DNA of 59,220 bases from an uncultured Sutterella sp. (GTDB lineage Bacteria; Pseudomonadota; Gammaproteobacteria; Burkholderiales; Burkholderiaceae_F): NCBI GenBank assembly GCA_900544255.1, contig UQUM01000012.1, positions 1 to 59,220 of the forward strand, written 5' to 3'. Positions 42,433-50,168 of this stretch are shown here, piece after piece (the first letter of the stretch is position 1; each line of letters starts with the position of its first letter). The notes under the pieces are model-generated. The model ran no database searches and was not told the DNA's origin. It saw only the letters and a list, made by a program, of their open reading frames with translations. A program made the translations under genes and the position numbers.

Positions 42433-42885
42433 TTATCGGACGGTCAGATCCGCATCCATCAAGACGGCGTCTTCCCGACCCGCCGCCGTCGGGTAATAGC
42501 CGCGGCGTAAACCCACGCGCTTAAACCCGGCCTTCTCATACATTTTAAGGGCTCTTTCGTTGCCGATGCGAACCTCAAGCCGCATCAGACGCACGGCTCG
42601 GGCTCGGGCGGCCGCGAGCACTTGCGCCAAAAGCGCCTTGCCGAAGCCTTTGCCCTGATGAACGGGATCCACCGCAATTTCCAAAAGTTCCGCTTCGTCA
42701 ATGACCTGCATCACGACGGCGCAGCCGACGATCGTGCCCTCGACTTCCGCCGCCGTCACCGTCCAACCGGAAGCGAGAGCCGACTGCAGGTTCTGCATCG
42801 TCCACCCGAAGGGATCGGCGCGATGAATGAGGGGCGCCACCGTTTCCAAATCCTGCGTCGTGACCGCGCGAAACGTGAGCATCAT
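42433..42885 (-). CDS. rimI: ribosomal protein S18-alanine N-acetyltransferase
   Basis: The 150-residue GNAT protein has the acetyl-CoA loop VHQGKGFGKALL, LLEIAVDP before it, and the C-terminal NERALKMYEKAGFKRVGLRRGYYPTA..EDAVLM typical of RimI. It acetylates the N-terminal Ala of S18. The start ATG at 42885 is chosen because it lies 7 bp after tsaB with a GAGG signal, whereas the longer frame would overlap tsaB by 59 bp. tsaB-rimI linkage is the usual arrangement. Confidence 0.92.
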   Translation of the reverse strand: MMLTFRAVTTQDLETVAPLIHRADPFGWTMQNLQSALASGWTVTAAEVEGTIVGCAVVMQVIDEAELLEIAVDPVHQGKGFGKALLAQVLAAARARAVRLMRLEVRIGNERALKMYEKAGFKRVGLRRGYYPTAAGREDAVLMDADLTVR

Positions 42886-42892
42886 CCCGACC

Positions 42893-43642
42893 TCAGAGCT
42901 TTTCACCGCGGCGGCGTTCTTCAATCGTGAGCGCCACGCGGTTACGGACATAAATCGGAGAAGCCAACGCCGCCGTCGTCACGTCGCCCGCCAAAAACTG
43001 CCGGCGCGCGGCTTCGGCAACCGCCCCTGCCGTCACGTTAAGATCCCCGACGATTTCGACACCCGCGGATTCGGCGCCGTCCCGAGCTTCCGGGTACGCC
43101 GTGAGGCCCGAGCCCCCCACGACCTCGACGCCGTTATCCATTGCCCACGAAGCGACGTCCGCGGGCTTCACGGCCGCCGCTTCCGTCACGGCGCGCGGCA
43201 TCACATCGTCGTTCTCCGGCCGCTCAAAGACGGCGACGTAGCATTCCTTCATGCGGGCGTCCAACACAGGCATCACCCGACGTGCTTCCGGTGAGGCATC
43301 AAATAGAAGAAGCGCCGCCGCTGCCAGCGTCGGCACGGCAATCACCGGTTTATCGATGACCCAGGAAAGCCCCTGAGCCGCTGCGCACCCCGTCCTCACC
43401 CCGGTAAAAGCACCGGGCCCCGCGGAAAACGCCACGGCGGAGAGCGCTTCCTGCGGCACGTTCATCGTTTCCAACACGTCCTTCACGAGCGGCAGAAGAC
43501 ATTCCGTGTGTTTATTCGTCTCCCGGGCCGTTTTTTCAATAACGGCGTCACCGGCCGCGTCGGTCACCGCCGCCGACACCGACTCCGCGGCGGTATCCAT
43601 GGCCAAAATCCAACCTGCTTTTGTCTTTACCGTGTCCGTCAC
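42893..43642 (-). CDS. tsaB: TsaB, tRNA threonylcarbamoyladenosine biosynthesis
   Basis: The protein has the ASKHA fold start ILAMDTAAESVSAAV, the conserved HTECLLPLVKDVL and the hallmark AFSAGPGAFTGVRTGCAAAQG. TsaB is the scaffold partner of TsaD and TsaE in making t6A at position 37 of ANN-decoding tRNAs. The start is GTG at 43642 with AAAGGGCT upstream. It heads the run tsaB-rimI-UDG-lapB-helicase, with gaps of 7 to 48 bp, probably one transcript. Confidence 0.94.
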   Translation of the reverse strand: MTDTVKTKAGWILAMDTAAESVSAAVTDAAGDAVIEKTARETNKHTECLLPLVKDVLETMNVPQEALSAVAFSAGPGAFTGVRTGCAAAQGLSWVIDKPVIAVPTLAAAALLLFDASPEARRVMPVLDARMKECYVAVFERPENDDVMPRAVTEAAAVKPADVASWAMDNGVEVVGGSGLTAYPEARDGAESAGVEIVGDLNVTAGAVAEAARRQFLAGDVTTAALASPIYVRNRVALTIEERRRGEKL

Positions 43643-43763
43643 AGCCCTTTGTCCTTTGCCTCAGTCGAGGCACAAGCCCCGCAGGATTAAATAGTCCCGT
43701 CATTGTACGCCGAGAGCCGTCTCGCCTAAAATACGCCCGCCCATTTCTTTCGGGATTTTTACC

Positions 43764-44237
43764 GTGAAAAAAACTGCCGCCTTTATCGTTCTTGCCCTCG
43801 GACTCACCGCGGGGGCTGAGGCAAGTACCTACTCCGACAACCTTGCGAAGTGCATCCTTGAAAACACCTCTTCGGCCGACCAAGAAACCATGACGCAGTG
43901 GGCGTTTGTAACGCTCGGGAAGACGGCTGCCGCAAAAAAAGTCCAGACCATCCCCGCAGCGAAAACCAAAGAAGTCGAAACCAAAGCCAAAAATCTCGTC
44001 ACGAAACTCGCACTCGGCGCCTGCAGCAAGCAATTTGCCCTCGTGATGACGAAGGAACCTAAGACCGGACTGCAGGCAACGGCAAGCTACATCGCCGCCG
44101 ACCTTCTGAAAGACCAGTTCGTGTCCTCAGGCCTCAACCTCTTCCCCTCGCTTAAGAACTCTCAGCTTACGAATCTTTTGAATTCCGAGACGATGGACGT
44201 GATGGGGAGCCTTCTCAAAAATGTTCTGAAAAAGTAA
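43764..44237 (+). CDS. exported protein of unknown function (157 aa)
   Basis: MKKTAAFIVLALGLTAGAEA is a signal peptide with AEA|S as the probable cleavage point. The mature domain is mostly helical with two cysteines (Cys30 and Cys87), which could form a disulfide in the periplasm. I do not recognise the family. The C-terminal half is rich in Leu, Asn and Lys (LLNSETMDVMGSLLKNVLKK). It is divergent from tsaB and stands alone before the convergent ferric-reductase-like gene. Confidence 0.8.
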   Translation: MKKTAAFIVLALGLTAGAEASTYSDNLAKCILENTSSADQETMTQWAFVTLGKTAAAKKVQTIPAAKTKEVETKAKNLVTKLALGACSKQFALVMTKEPKTGLQATASYIAADLLKDQFVSSGLNLFPSLKNSQLTNLLNSETMDVMGSLLKNVLKK

Positions 44238-44285
44238 TCGGCCGAAACCAAAAAATCTCTGCCGTTCGCTTCTGATGACGGCGTG

Positions 44286-45590
44286 TCAAAACGCCTCCGT
44301 CCTCAGGCCTGCGGCGGGTTTTCCGGCGTCCTGCCACGCCCGACGCGTGAAGGCCACAAACCCCGACGGGCCGCATACGGCAAGCGCCGCGGCGTCTTTA
44401 ACCCCCAAATCCTCGGCTCTCGGGCGGCGGTTTTCTTTTTCGGTGACGAAAACCGTCAACGCAACACCGGCGTCCCCTGCAAGTTTCGTGACGCGGGCAA
44501 GCGTCGCTTCGTCTTTGACGGAATGAATGCACCAGAAAAGTTTTGCCTCCGGCACCGTTTCTCCCGCCTTCAACTGCTCCGCCCGTGCTTCAAGCCACGA
44601 CAAGAAAGGCGCAATGCCGCTCCCGGCAGCGGCCCAAAGTTGGTTCGGCGCAGCGGTCGGACGAAAGTCCCCCCAAGGGCCTTCCGCAATGACGGGACTG
44701 TCGGGTTGCCACGACGAGACGGACTGCGTCCAAGCGCCTGCCGGCCGAATCCAAAACCCGAGCGTTCCTTCGGCGGGATTGACCGAGGCAACGCTAAAAG
44801 GATGCGGCATTTCGACATCATCCGGCCGGGACAAATAGACAAATTCCCCGGGACGCACGAGGTAAGCCAAATCCGTCTTCACCGTAAGCCAAGTGTGTGA
44901 CGGAAACACCTTGACGGCAAGAACCTTCCCGTCCCGTCGCTTTTCGGCTCCGATCCGATTCCGAATAATTCGGACGGCCGCCCAGCAGCCGACGATCGTG
45001 AGCGCGAGGTTGATCCATCCCAAAGGCATGACCATTTCGTTTTCTTTCAACAAACGCAGACAGTGCGGCGCCATCAAGAGGTACCCCCAGGCCCACGCCC
45101 GGTGTTTCGCTTCCCAGGAGGGCCATGTGAGTTTTCCCGCGGCCCGTCGGATATCTTTCCCGATGAGCGACAGAATCCAGAACGTCACCAACACGCCGGA
45201 AAACGCGCACACGGGGTGCGAAATGATCCACACCTTTTTCCAGAAGGTGCTCATGTCGTGCTGCCCCATCAAAGGAACAGGGGTCGCGGGAATGAGAAGC
45301 CCCGCTGCCGGCGCCAGGATGTGGAGCCCCAAAAAGAGCGCGACGCCCCATCCCAGGACCTTGTGCTCAGCCATCACCCGATTCATTCCGCATCCGGCGA
45401 CTTTTTCGATCCACCGCGGGCGCGCCGCCGAAACGATGCAAAGCGTCATCAGCGACCACAACAACAGACCCGAAACGGCATAGAGCTGATGCAGAACATC
45501 GCGCGTCGTAAAGTCGTAGGGAAAAACCCACGCCCCGAGGGCGAAGGCCGCAACAATCGCGGAAAAGAGTATGGCGACAAGACGGATCAT
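44286..45590 (-). CDS. ferric-reductase-like transmembrane flavoprotein
   Basis: The N-terminal half has about six helices with histidines suited to heme b ligation (VMAEHKVLGW, FLGLHILAPA, and ISHPVCAFSG later). The C-terminal half has an FAD-binding domain (MPHPFSVASVNP, HPFS motif, about 260-271) and an NAD(P)H-binding domain (WAAAGSGIAPFLSW, then VCGPSGF). This is the ferric-reductase/NADPH-oxidase type that passes electrons across the membrane, for example to ferric chelates. A Fur-box-like sequence lies 50 bp upstream, which supports an iron role. Confidence 0.88.
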   Translation of the reverse strand: MIRLVAILFSAIVAAFALGAWVFPYDFTTRDVLHQLYAVSGLLLWSLMTLCIVSAARPRWIEKVAGCGMNRVMAEHKVLGWGVALFLGLHILAPAAGLLIPATPVPLMGQHDMSTFWKKVWIISHPVCAFSGVLVTFWILSLIGKDIRRAAGKLTWPSWEAKHRAWAWGYLLMAPHCLRLLKENEMVMPLGWINLALTIVGCWAAVRIIRNRIGAEKRRDGKVLAVKVFPSHTWLTVKTDLAYLVRPGEFVYLSRPDDVEMPHPFSVASVNPAEGTLGFWIRPAGAWTQSVSSWQPDSPVIAEGPWGDFRPTAAPNQLWAAAGSGIAPFLSWLEARAEQLKAGETVPEAKLFWCIHSVKDEATLARVTKLAGDAGVALTVFVTEKENRRPRAEDLGVKDAAALAVCGPSGFVAFTRRAWQDAGKPAAGLRTEAF

Positions 45591-45639
45591 GGGGCATTCC
45601 CGGTTTCAAGAAAACGTCGTTACGCTAACGGCAAAAACT

Positions 45640-45658
45640 GAAATGATTCTTATTAACC
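45640..45658 (-). promoter_or_regulatory. possible Fur box upstream of the ferric-reductase-like gene
   Basis: GAAATGATTCTTATTAACC resembles the 19-bp Fur consensus (GATAATGATAATCATTATC). It is about 50 bp upstream of the reductase start on the opposite strand. Assignment rests on sequence resemblance and the iron-linked gene next to it. Confidence 0.45.
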
Positions 45659-45670
45659 AATATGCAACCA

Positions 45671-45707
45671 AAAAAGCGCCGAACCTCGAATTGAGGCCGG
45701 CGCTTTT
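45671..45707. terminator. bidirectional terminator after ppiD
   Basis: AAAAGCGCCG at 45672-45681 pairs with CGGCGCTTTT at 45698-45707, with an inner CCTC/GAGG stem. On the minus strand T6 follows. It is 19 bp after the ppiD stop. Confidence 0.8.
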
Positions 45708-45725
45708 CCCAGAGGCATTAAGGCG

Positions 45726-47633
45726 CTATTCCTGGTTCGGCAGCTTGTCGTCCGCCGTCGGCAGATAGTTCTTATTAAGGATCTTAGCCTCGTGCTTTTC
45801 ACGCAGCGCACCGTAGTAAGCGGCTTCATCCGCGCGGGACGTCATGGAAGCGAGTTCCTGCGCCAAGGCCTTCAACTGCGCTTCGGGCACTTCCGGCTTT
45901 TCCGTCTTCACGATCTTCGTCACGACGTAGGTGTCGCCGTCGACGATGCCCGCGTAAGCCGGGAGTTTCTCCGCGTTCGCACGCATGACGTCGTTCACAA
46001 ACCCGGCGCCGTGCCCGTCAAGATTCGTGCGGGAAACGGTGGCTTCGTCCCCGAACGTCACGCGGATCTTTGCACCGCCCGCAAGCGCCGACACAAGGTT
46101 CTGCCCTTCGGCTTCCGCCGCCTTAAGGGCTTTCTCGTCGATCAGCTTCGCCTTGATGCGTTGGGCGGCGTCCTTAAAACTTTCGACGTGCGCCGGGCGG
46201 AAATTGACCACTCGGACGGCGATGAGTTCGTTACTGCCGACTTCAATCGCCTGGGAATTACGCTTTTCACGCAGGACTTCGTCGCTGAAAAGAGCCTCCA
46301 ACACGTGATCCGTGAAGAGCTTCTTCAGGTCGGCACCGGCGCCGTCGGGCGTCACGTTCTTCACCGTCTTCAATTCGATGCCGAAGCGATCCGCCGCGGG
46401 CTGCAGGGAGTCGCTCTGTTCGTAGACCATGTTCGTGAAGGTTTCCGCTTCCTTACCGAACATTTCCTGCGAATGCTGATCCTGATAAAGCTTGACGATC
46501 TCCGTCCGCACTTCGTTCAAGGGCTTCACGTGCTGACCCTTGATGCCCGTCACCTTGATGATGTGGTAGCCGAAATCGGTTTCCACGGGGCCGACGACCG
46601 TATTTTCTTCAGCGCCGAACACGGCGTCTTCAAAAGGTTTGACCATCATGCCCTTGCCGAACCAACCAAGGTCGCCCCCTTCACGCGCGGACAACGTATC
46701 GGCGGAATATTTCTTTGCCAATTCGGCAAACTTCGCGGGATCAGCCTTGACTTGGGCGAGCACCTTATCGGCTTCTTGCTTCGCCTTGTCCTTACCGTTC
46801 TTCAAGTCGATCAGGATGTGCGCCGCACGGCGTTCTTCGGGAGCGTTGAAGCGGTTGCGGTTCTGTTCATAGAACGTACGGATGTCCTCTTCGCTCGGTT
46901 CCACGTTCTTAAAGAGTTCCGGCGTGAAAAGCGCGTACTGCACGTCTGCTTCATCGGGGAGCGCAAATTCCGTCTGATGCGCCTTCCAATAAGCTTCGGC
47001 TTCTTCGTCCGTCACGCTGAGGCCTTCCTTATAGTCCGCCGCCTTGATGACCGACGTCTGAATCGTGCGCTTTTCCGTGAGAAGTTCCGCCGTGCGCTTC
47101 AAAACGCTCTGCGGCACCCCGGCCGTACGGGTGAGTCCGCCCGTCAGAAGCTGACGCGAGACGTCCTGACGCACGCGTTCCACAAAGTACTGGTCGCTGT
47201 AACCGGTGCTCGCGAGATAGTTCGAATAGAGTTCGGGCGAGAACTTGCCGTTATCCTGGAACGCCGGATAGGTCTTGATGACTTCGATCGCCGTCTGTTC
47301 GGGAACGATTACGTTTTCCTTTGTGATTTCGCCCGCAAGCGCCCGTTCGTTGATGAGGCTCATCAGCACCGCGTGGCGCGCTTGGGCGCTTTCCAACATC
47401 GAGCTCTTGAAATTGTCGCCGAGGCGTTGGCGAAGATTGTCGAGCTGACGACGCTTCACTTCGTCAAACTGCTGGGGCGTCACGGACGTATCGTCGACCT
47501 TGGCGATGGCGCCGTCGTCGCTCATCATGCGGTTGTAGGAATAGATACCGGTGACCACAAAGCTCGGGATGACGAGAATCATCGCGATGAACATCAACCA
47601 GCGTTTATGGTTGCGGAAAAGCTCAAGAAGCAT
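45726..47633 (-). CDS. ppiD: PpiD-type periplasmic peptidyl-prolyl isomerase/chaperone
   Basis: The 635-residue protein has a single N-terminal anchor (WLMFIAMILVIPSFVVTGIY), a SurA_N-like chaperone part (about 35-200), and one parvulin domain (about 265-365) with AAHILIDL, FAELAKKYSADTLSAREGGD, LGWFGKGMMVKPFEDAVF and the TDFGYHIIKVT end. Non-canonical parvulin repeats follow to residue 600. PpiD sits at the Sec translocon and helps folding of exported proteins. The Shine-Dalgarno AAAGGA precedes ATG. Confidence 0.94.
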   Translation of the reverse strand: MLLELFRNHKRWLMFIAMILVIPSFVVTGIYSYNRMMSDDGAIAKVDDTSVTPQQFDEVKRRQLDNLRQRLGDNFKSSMLESAQARHAVLMSLINERALAGEITKENVIVPEQTAIEVIKTYPAFQDNGKFSPELYSNYLASTGYSDQYFVERVRQDVSRQLLTGGLTRTAGVPQSVLKRTAELLTEKRTIQTSVIKAADYKEGLSVTDEEAEAYWKAHQTEFALPDEADVQYALFTPELFKNVEPSEEDIRTFYEQNRNRFNAPEERRAAHILIDLKNGKDKAKQEADKVLAQVKADPAKFAELAKKYSADTLSAREGGDLGWFGKGMMVKPFEDAVFGAEENTVVGPVETDFGYHIIKVTGIKGQHVKPLNEVRTEIVKLYQDQHSQEMFGKEAETFTNMVYEQSDSLQPAADRFGIELKTVKNVTPDGAGADLKKLFTDHVLEALFSDEVLREKRNSQAIEVGSNELIAVRVVNFRPAHVESFKDAAQRIKAKLIDEKALKAAEAEGQNLVSALAGGAKIRVTFGDEATVSRTNLDGHGAGFVNDVMRANAEKLPAYAGIVDGDTYVVTKIVKTEKPEVPEAQLKALAQELASMTSRADEAAYYGALREKHEAKILNKNYLPTADDKLPNQE

Positions 47634-47859
47634 TGCCGATCCTTTAGAACGGAATAAATGAAACTGAGATAATGAATGTTTGAACTTCGAAGAGAAATTC
47701 TATTTTTCTTCGAAATTTTTCCGAAAGTCGGGTTCTCAGAAAAAATCGTGAAAAAAAACACGGTTCCGAATGATACAGAGAAATCGGTGCCGCGGCAGGC
47801 ACGCAAGCACGGGTGTAACATCGCGCTCCCATTGACTTTCCTCACGACCCGTTTTCACC

Positions 47860-48753
47860 ATGTCAAGTCCGTTTCTCAAAGGTTTTCTCCTCGTCGTCTT
47901 TGCGAGCATTCTCTGGGGCGCCATGGGCACCGTCGTGCAGTACCTCTTTTCGGTTCCGAGCGGCTTTACGGCGCTGGGGCTCGTGACGCTGCGGCAGTTT
48001 GCGGCCGGGACGATTTTCGTTGCTGCGGCATCGCTTTTCATGCCGAAAGCCATGTGGGGAATTTTTAAGAACCCGCGCGACGTTCTCGACATCGTTGTTG
48101 CGGGCATTTTCGTTTTCGGCGGACATTACGGCTTCTTTCAGTCGATTTACTACTCGAACGCCGGCACGGGGGCCGTTTTTCTCACGCTCGTCCCCCTTCT
48201 CTCCGGCGTCTGGATCGCGCTGCGGCATCACCGCTTCGTCACGCCCGTTGAGGCGGTCTGCTTCGTTCTTGCGGCGGCAGGCGTCGCCCTCATCGTAACG
48301 GACGGCGACTTCAGCCGGCTGCAGTTTTCGCCGCTCGCTATTGTATGGGGCCTTGTGGCGGCCGTCTTTTCCGCGGCCTATCTCATTCAGCCTGCCGGCG
48401 TCATCCGCCGAGTGGGCGTCACTCCGGTCGCGGCGTGGAGCATCCTCGTCGGAGGCCTCATTGCCTCGTCCGTCTGCCACCCTTGGACGCTCGACATCCG
48501 TTGGACGGTCGAAGTAGCGGCGTCTTTCGGCTTCATCGTCATTTTCGGCACCGTCCTCGCCTTCTATTGCTACATGAGCGGGCTGAAATACCTGTCCCCC
48601 GTCGTCATGGGACTTCTGAACTGCGCGGAACCTCTGTCGGCATTTCTCTTTTCGATCATCTTTTTGGGCGACCGATTCGGCGCCTGGCAGTGCCTCGGCG
48701 TCGCGATGGTGCTCGCCAACGTCTGCCTTCTCACGTTGGCGCCGCGGCGATGA
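47860..48753 (+). CDS. EamA-type DMT transporter, copy 2
   Basis: The 297-residue protein has ten helices in two EamA repeats, with ILWGAMGTVVQYLF at the first helix, YSNAGTGAVFLTLVPLLSGV in repeat one and LNCAEPLSAFLFSIIFLGDR in repeat two. Substrate is unknown. It differs in sequence from copy 1 (27 kb). The 226-bp gap to ppiD (47634-47859) is AT-rich and contains a hairpin with arms at 47686-47692 and 47708-47714 followed by ATTTTT on the plus strand. Confidence 0.85.
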   Translation: MSSPFLKGFLLVVFASILWGAMGTVVQYLFSVPSGFTALGLVTLRQFAAGTIFVAAASLFMPKAMWGIFKNPRDVLDIVVAGIFVFGGHYGFFQSIYYSNAGTGAVFLTLVPLLSGVWIALRHHRFVTPVEAVCFVLAAAGVALIVTDGDFSRLQFSPLAIVWGLVAAVFSAAYLIQPAGVIRRVGVTPVAAWSILVGGLIASSVCHPWTLDIRWTVEVAASFGFIVIFGTVLAFYCYMSGLKYLSPVVMGLLNCAEPLSAFLFSIIFLGDRFGAWQCLGVAMVLANVCLLTLAPRR

Positions 48754-48783
48754 TGGAGTCGGTTCCTTTTTCATGAGTGAACT

Positions 48784-49860
48784 TCACCATGGCCAAAGCG
48801 TCACCCCTTCGCACTTTGCCGGAAGCGGCACCATGAGGTCCTCGACAGCCGCCAACTGCATCGCCAGAAGCGTTTCTTCAGACGCCATCAGATCCTGCGC
48901 CATACGGCCGGTCACAAATGCCGTCACCCGATCTCCGGTCTTCGACCAAAAGCGGCCGGATGCCGCCGCAGCCGCAAGGCGAAAATGAGGGACGGCGCCT
49001 GCCGCACCTTTTAAAACCTTCAGACCGTCGTCGGTCGCTCTCCGCTCCCACCGATAACCGCCCCAATGCTGATGCGCGGCTTGCAAAGACCCCCACGCCG
49101 CTTCCAAAGGGGCGGTCGCCATGCGTAAACCCGCTGCAAGGGTTTCACCTTCTTCCGTCTGCCACCGCTCGAGCACCAAGGCCGACGCCTCTCCGAAGCG
49201 CACCGTCAACCAGGGGACGTTTTCCCGGGCGTGCGGCACCAATTCCGTTCGCCAGCGCTTTTTCCAAAGCCGCACCGGATCCGGAACCACAGCCCGCACG
49301 AAGGCAGTCACCAGAAAAATCGCCTGCCACGACAAGGGGGACTGCCGAAAGGTTTCCAGCGCCTCGCGCGACGCGGCATCTGCCTCAGTCCACTCTCGGG
49401 CTTTCCGGGCAAAAAGTGCGTCAGGCGACCAAAAGTCCGCGAGAAACGCATCAATCATGGCGGGCGTGAGGTCGGAGGACGCCGGCGCCGCCCGATGCGC
49501 TTGGGTTCGCTTTTCTTTGACGAGTACGAGTTTATCGAGGTTCGTAAGCGAAATTCCGACCCCTACTGCTCTTTCGATGACGGCGGTTTCCTTCTCACGC
49601 AGGGCACTCTTAACGGCTCCGGGCATGGCAATCAATGCCAGCGCCACCACGTCCGCCCCACGCGCCAAATGTTCCTTCTGGCGGCGCCTCACGTCGCGCG
49701 ACTCCCCGACGTAAAACCGACCGTCGCGACGACACTGAATGTAAATCCCCTCGCGGGCTTCTTTGAGAACCTCGTCCATTGTCACGGCATCCCCCACGAC
49801 CCACACGAGTTCCGCCCCCAATTCACGTTCAAAAAAGCGCATGCCTTCGTCCGGCGTCAT
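48784..49860 (-). CDS. GIY-YIG nuclease-superfamily protein (358 aa)
   Basis: The N-terminal domain shows the superfamily pattern: GIYIQ (38-42), ten residues later FYVGES (49-54), then DVRRRQKEHL with the conserved Arg, EKETAVIERA with Glu91 as the likely metal ligand, and LTNLDK with Asn107. The remaining 250 residues (about 110-358) are unrecognised; they contain many tryptophans and no membrane helix. GIY-YIG enzymes cut DNA in repair, restriction and mobile introns. A strong GGAGG ribosome binding site supports the start. It borders the traG-containing accessory region. Function beyond a nuclease fold is not inferred. Confidence 0.65.
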   Translation of the reverse strand: MTPDEGMRFFERELGAELVWVVGDAVTMDEVLKEAREGIYIQCRRDGRFYVGESRDVRRRQKEHLARGADVVALALIAMPGAVKSALREKETAVIERAVGVGISLTNLDKLVLVKEKRTQAHRAAPASSDLTPAMIDAFLADFWSPDALFARKAREWTEADAASREALETFRQSPLSWQAIFLVTAFVRAVVPDPVRLWKKRWRTELVPHARENVPWLTVRFGEASALVLERWQTEEGETLAAGLRMATAPLEAAWGSLQAAHQHWGGYRWERRATDDGLKVLKGAAGAVPHFRLAAAAASGRFWSKTGDRVTAFVTGRMAQDLMASEETLLAMQLAAVEDLMVPLPAKCEGVTLWPW

Positions 49861-50168
49861 AACTCCACCTCCGTATCAATCCCTTGAAATTTTCCTTTCC
49901 GTCTCAACTTTGTAACCGTCGCCCCGAAACCGGCCGATTCCGTCTACACTCTTTCTGAAGCACACCGAGACCGACCGTCCCGGGGATTTTGGGTTCGAGA
50001 GCAAAAAAAAAAGATGAAGCGACAGTTATTCCCCGCCGTCCGTGCGTTGATGCACGGTTTTCAACGATTTTTCACCGTTCAGGCGACGGCCTCCGTGAGC
50101 GACGCACCGGACGCACCGAACGAACTGAACGGTCAGCCCGACGATGCCGCGAATCCCCTGTCGCCCCT
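49861..50168. other. 308-bp gap with no recognised gene
   Basis: The stretch holds the promoter region of the GIY-YIG gene (minus strand) and the 3' flank of traG. A plus-strand frame starts at 50014 but overlaps the end of traG and shows no recognisable protein character. No repeat or RNA gene was seen. Confidence 0.4.
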
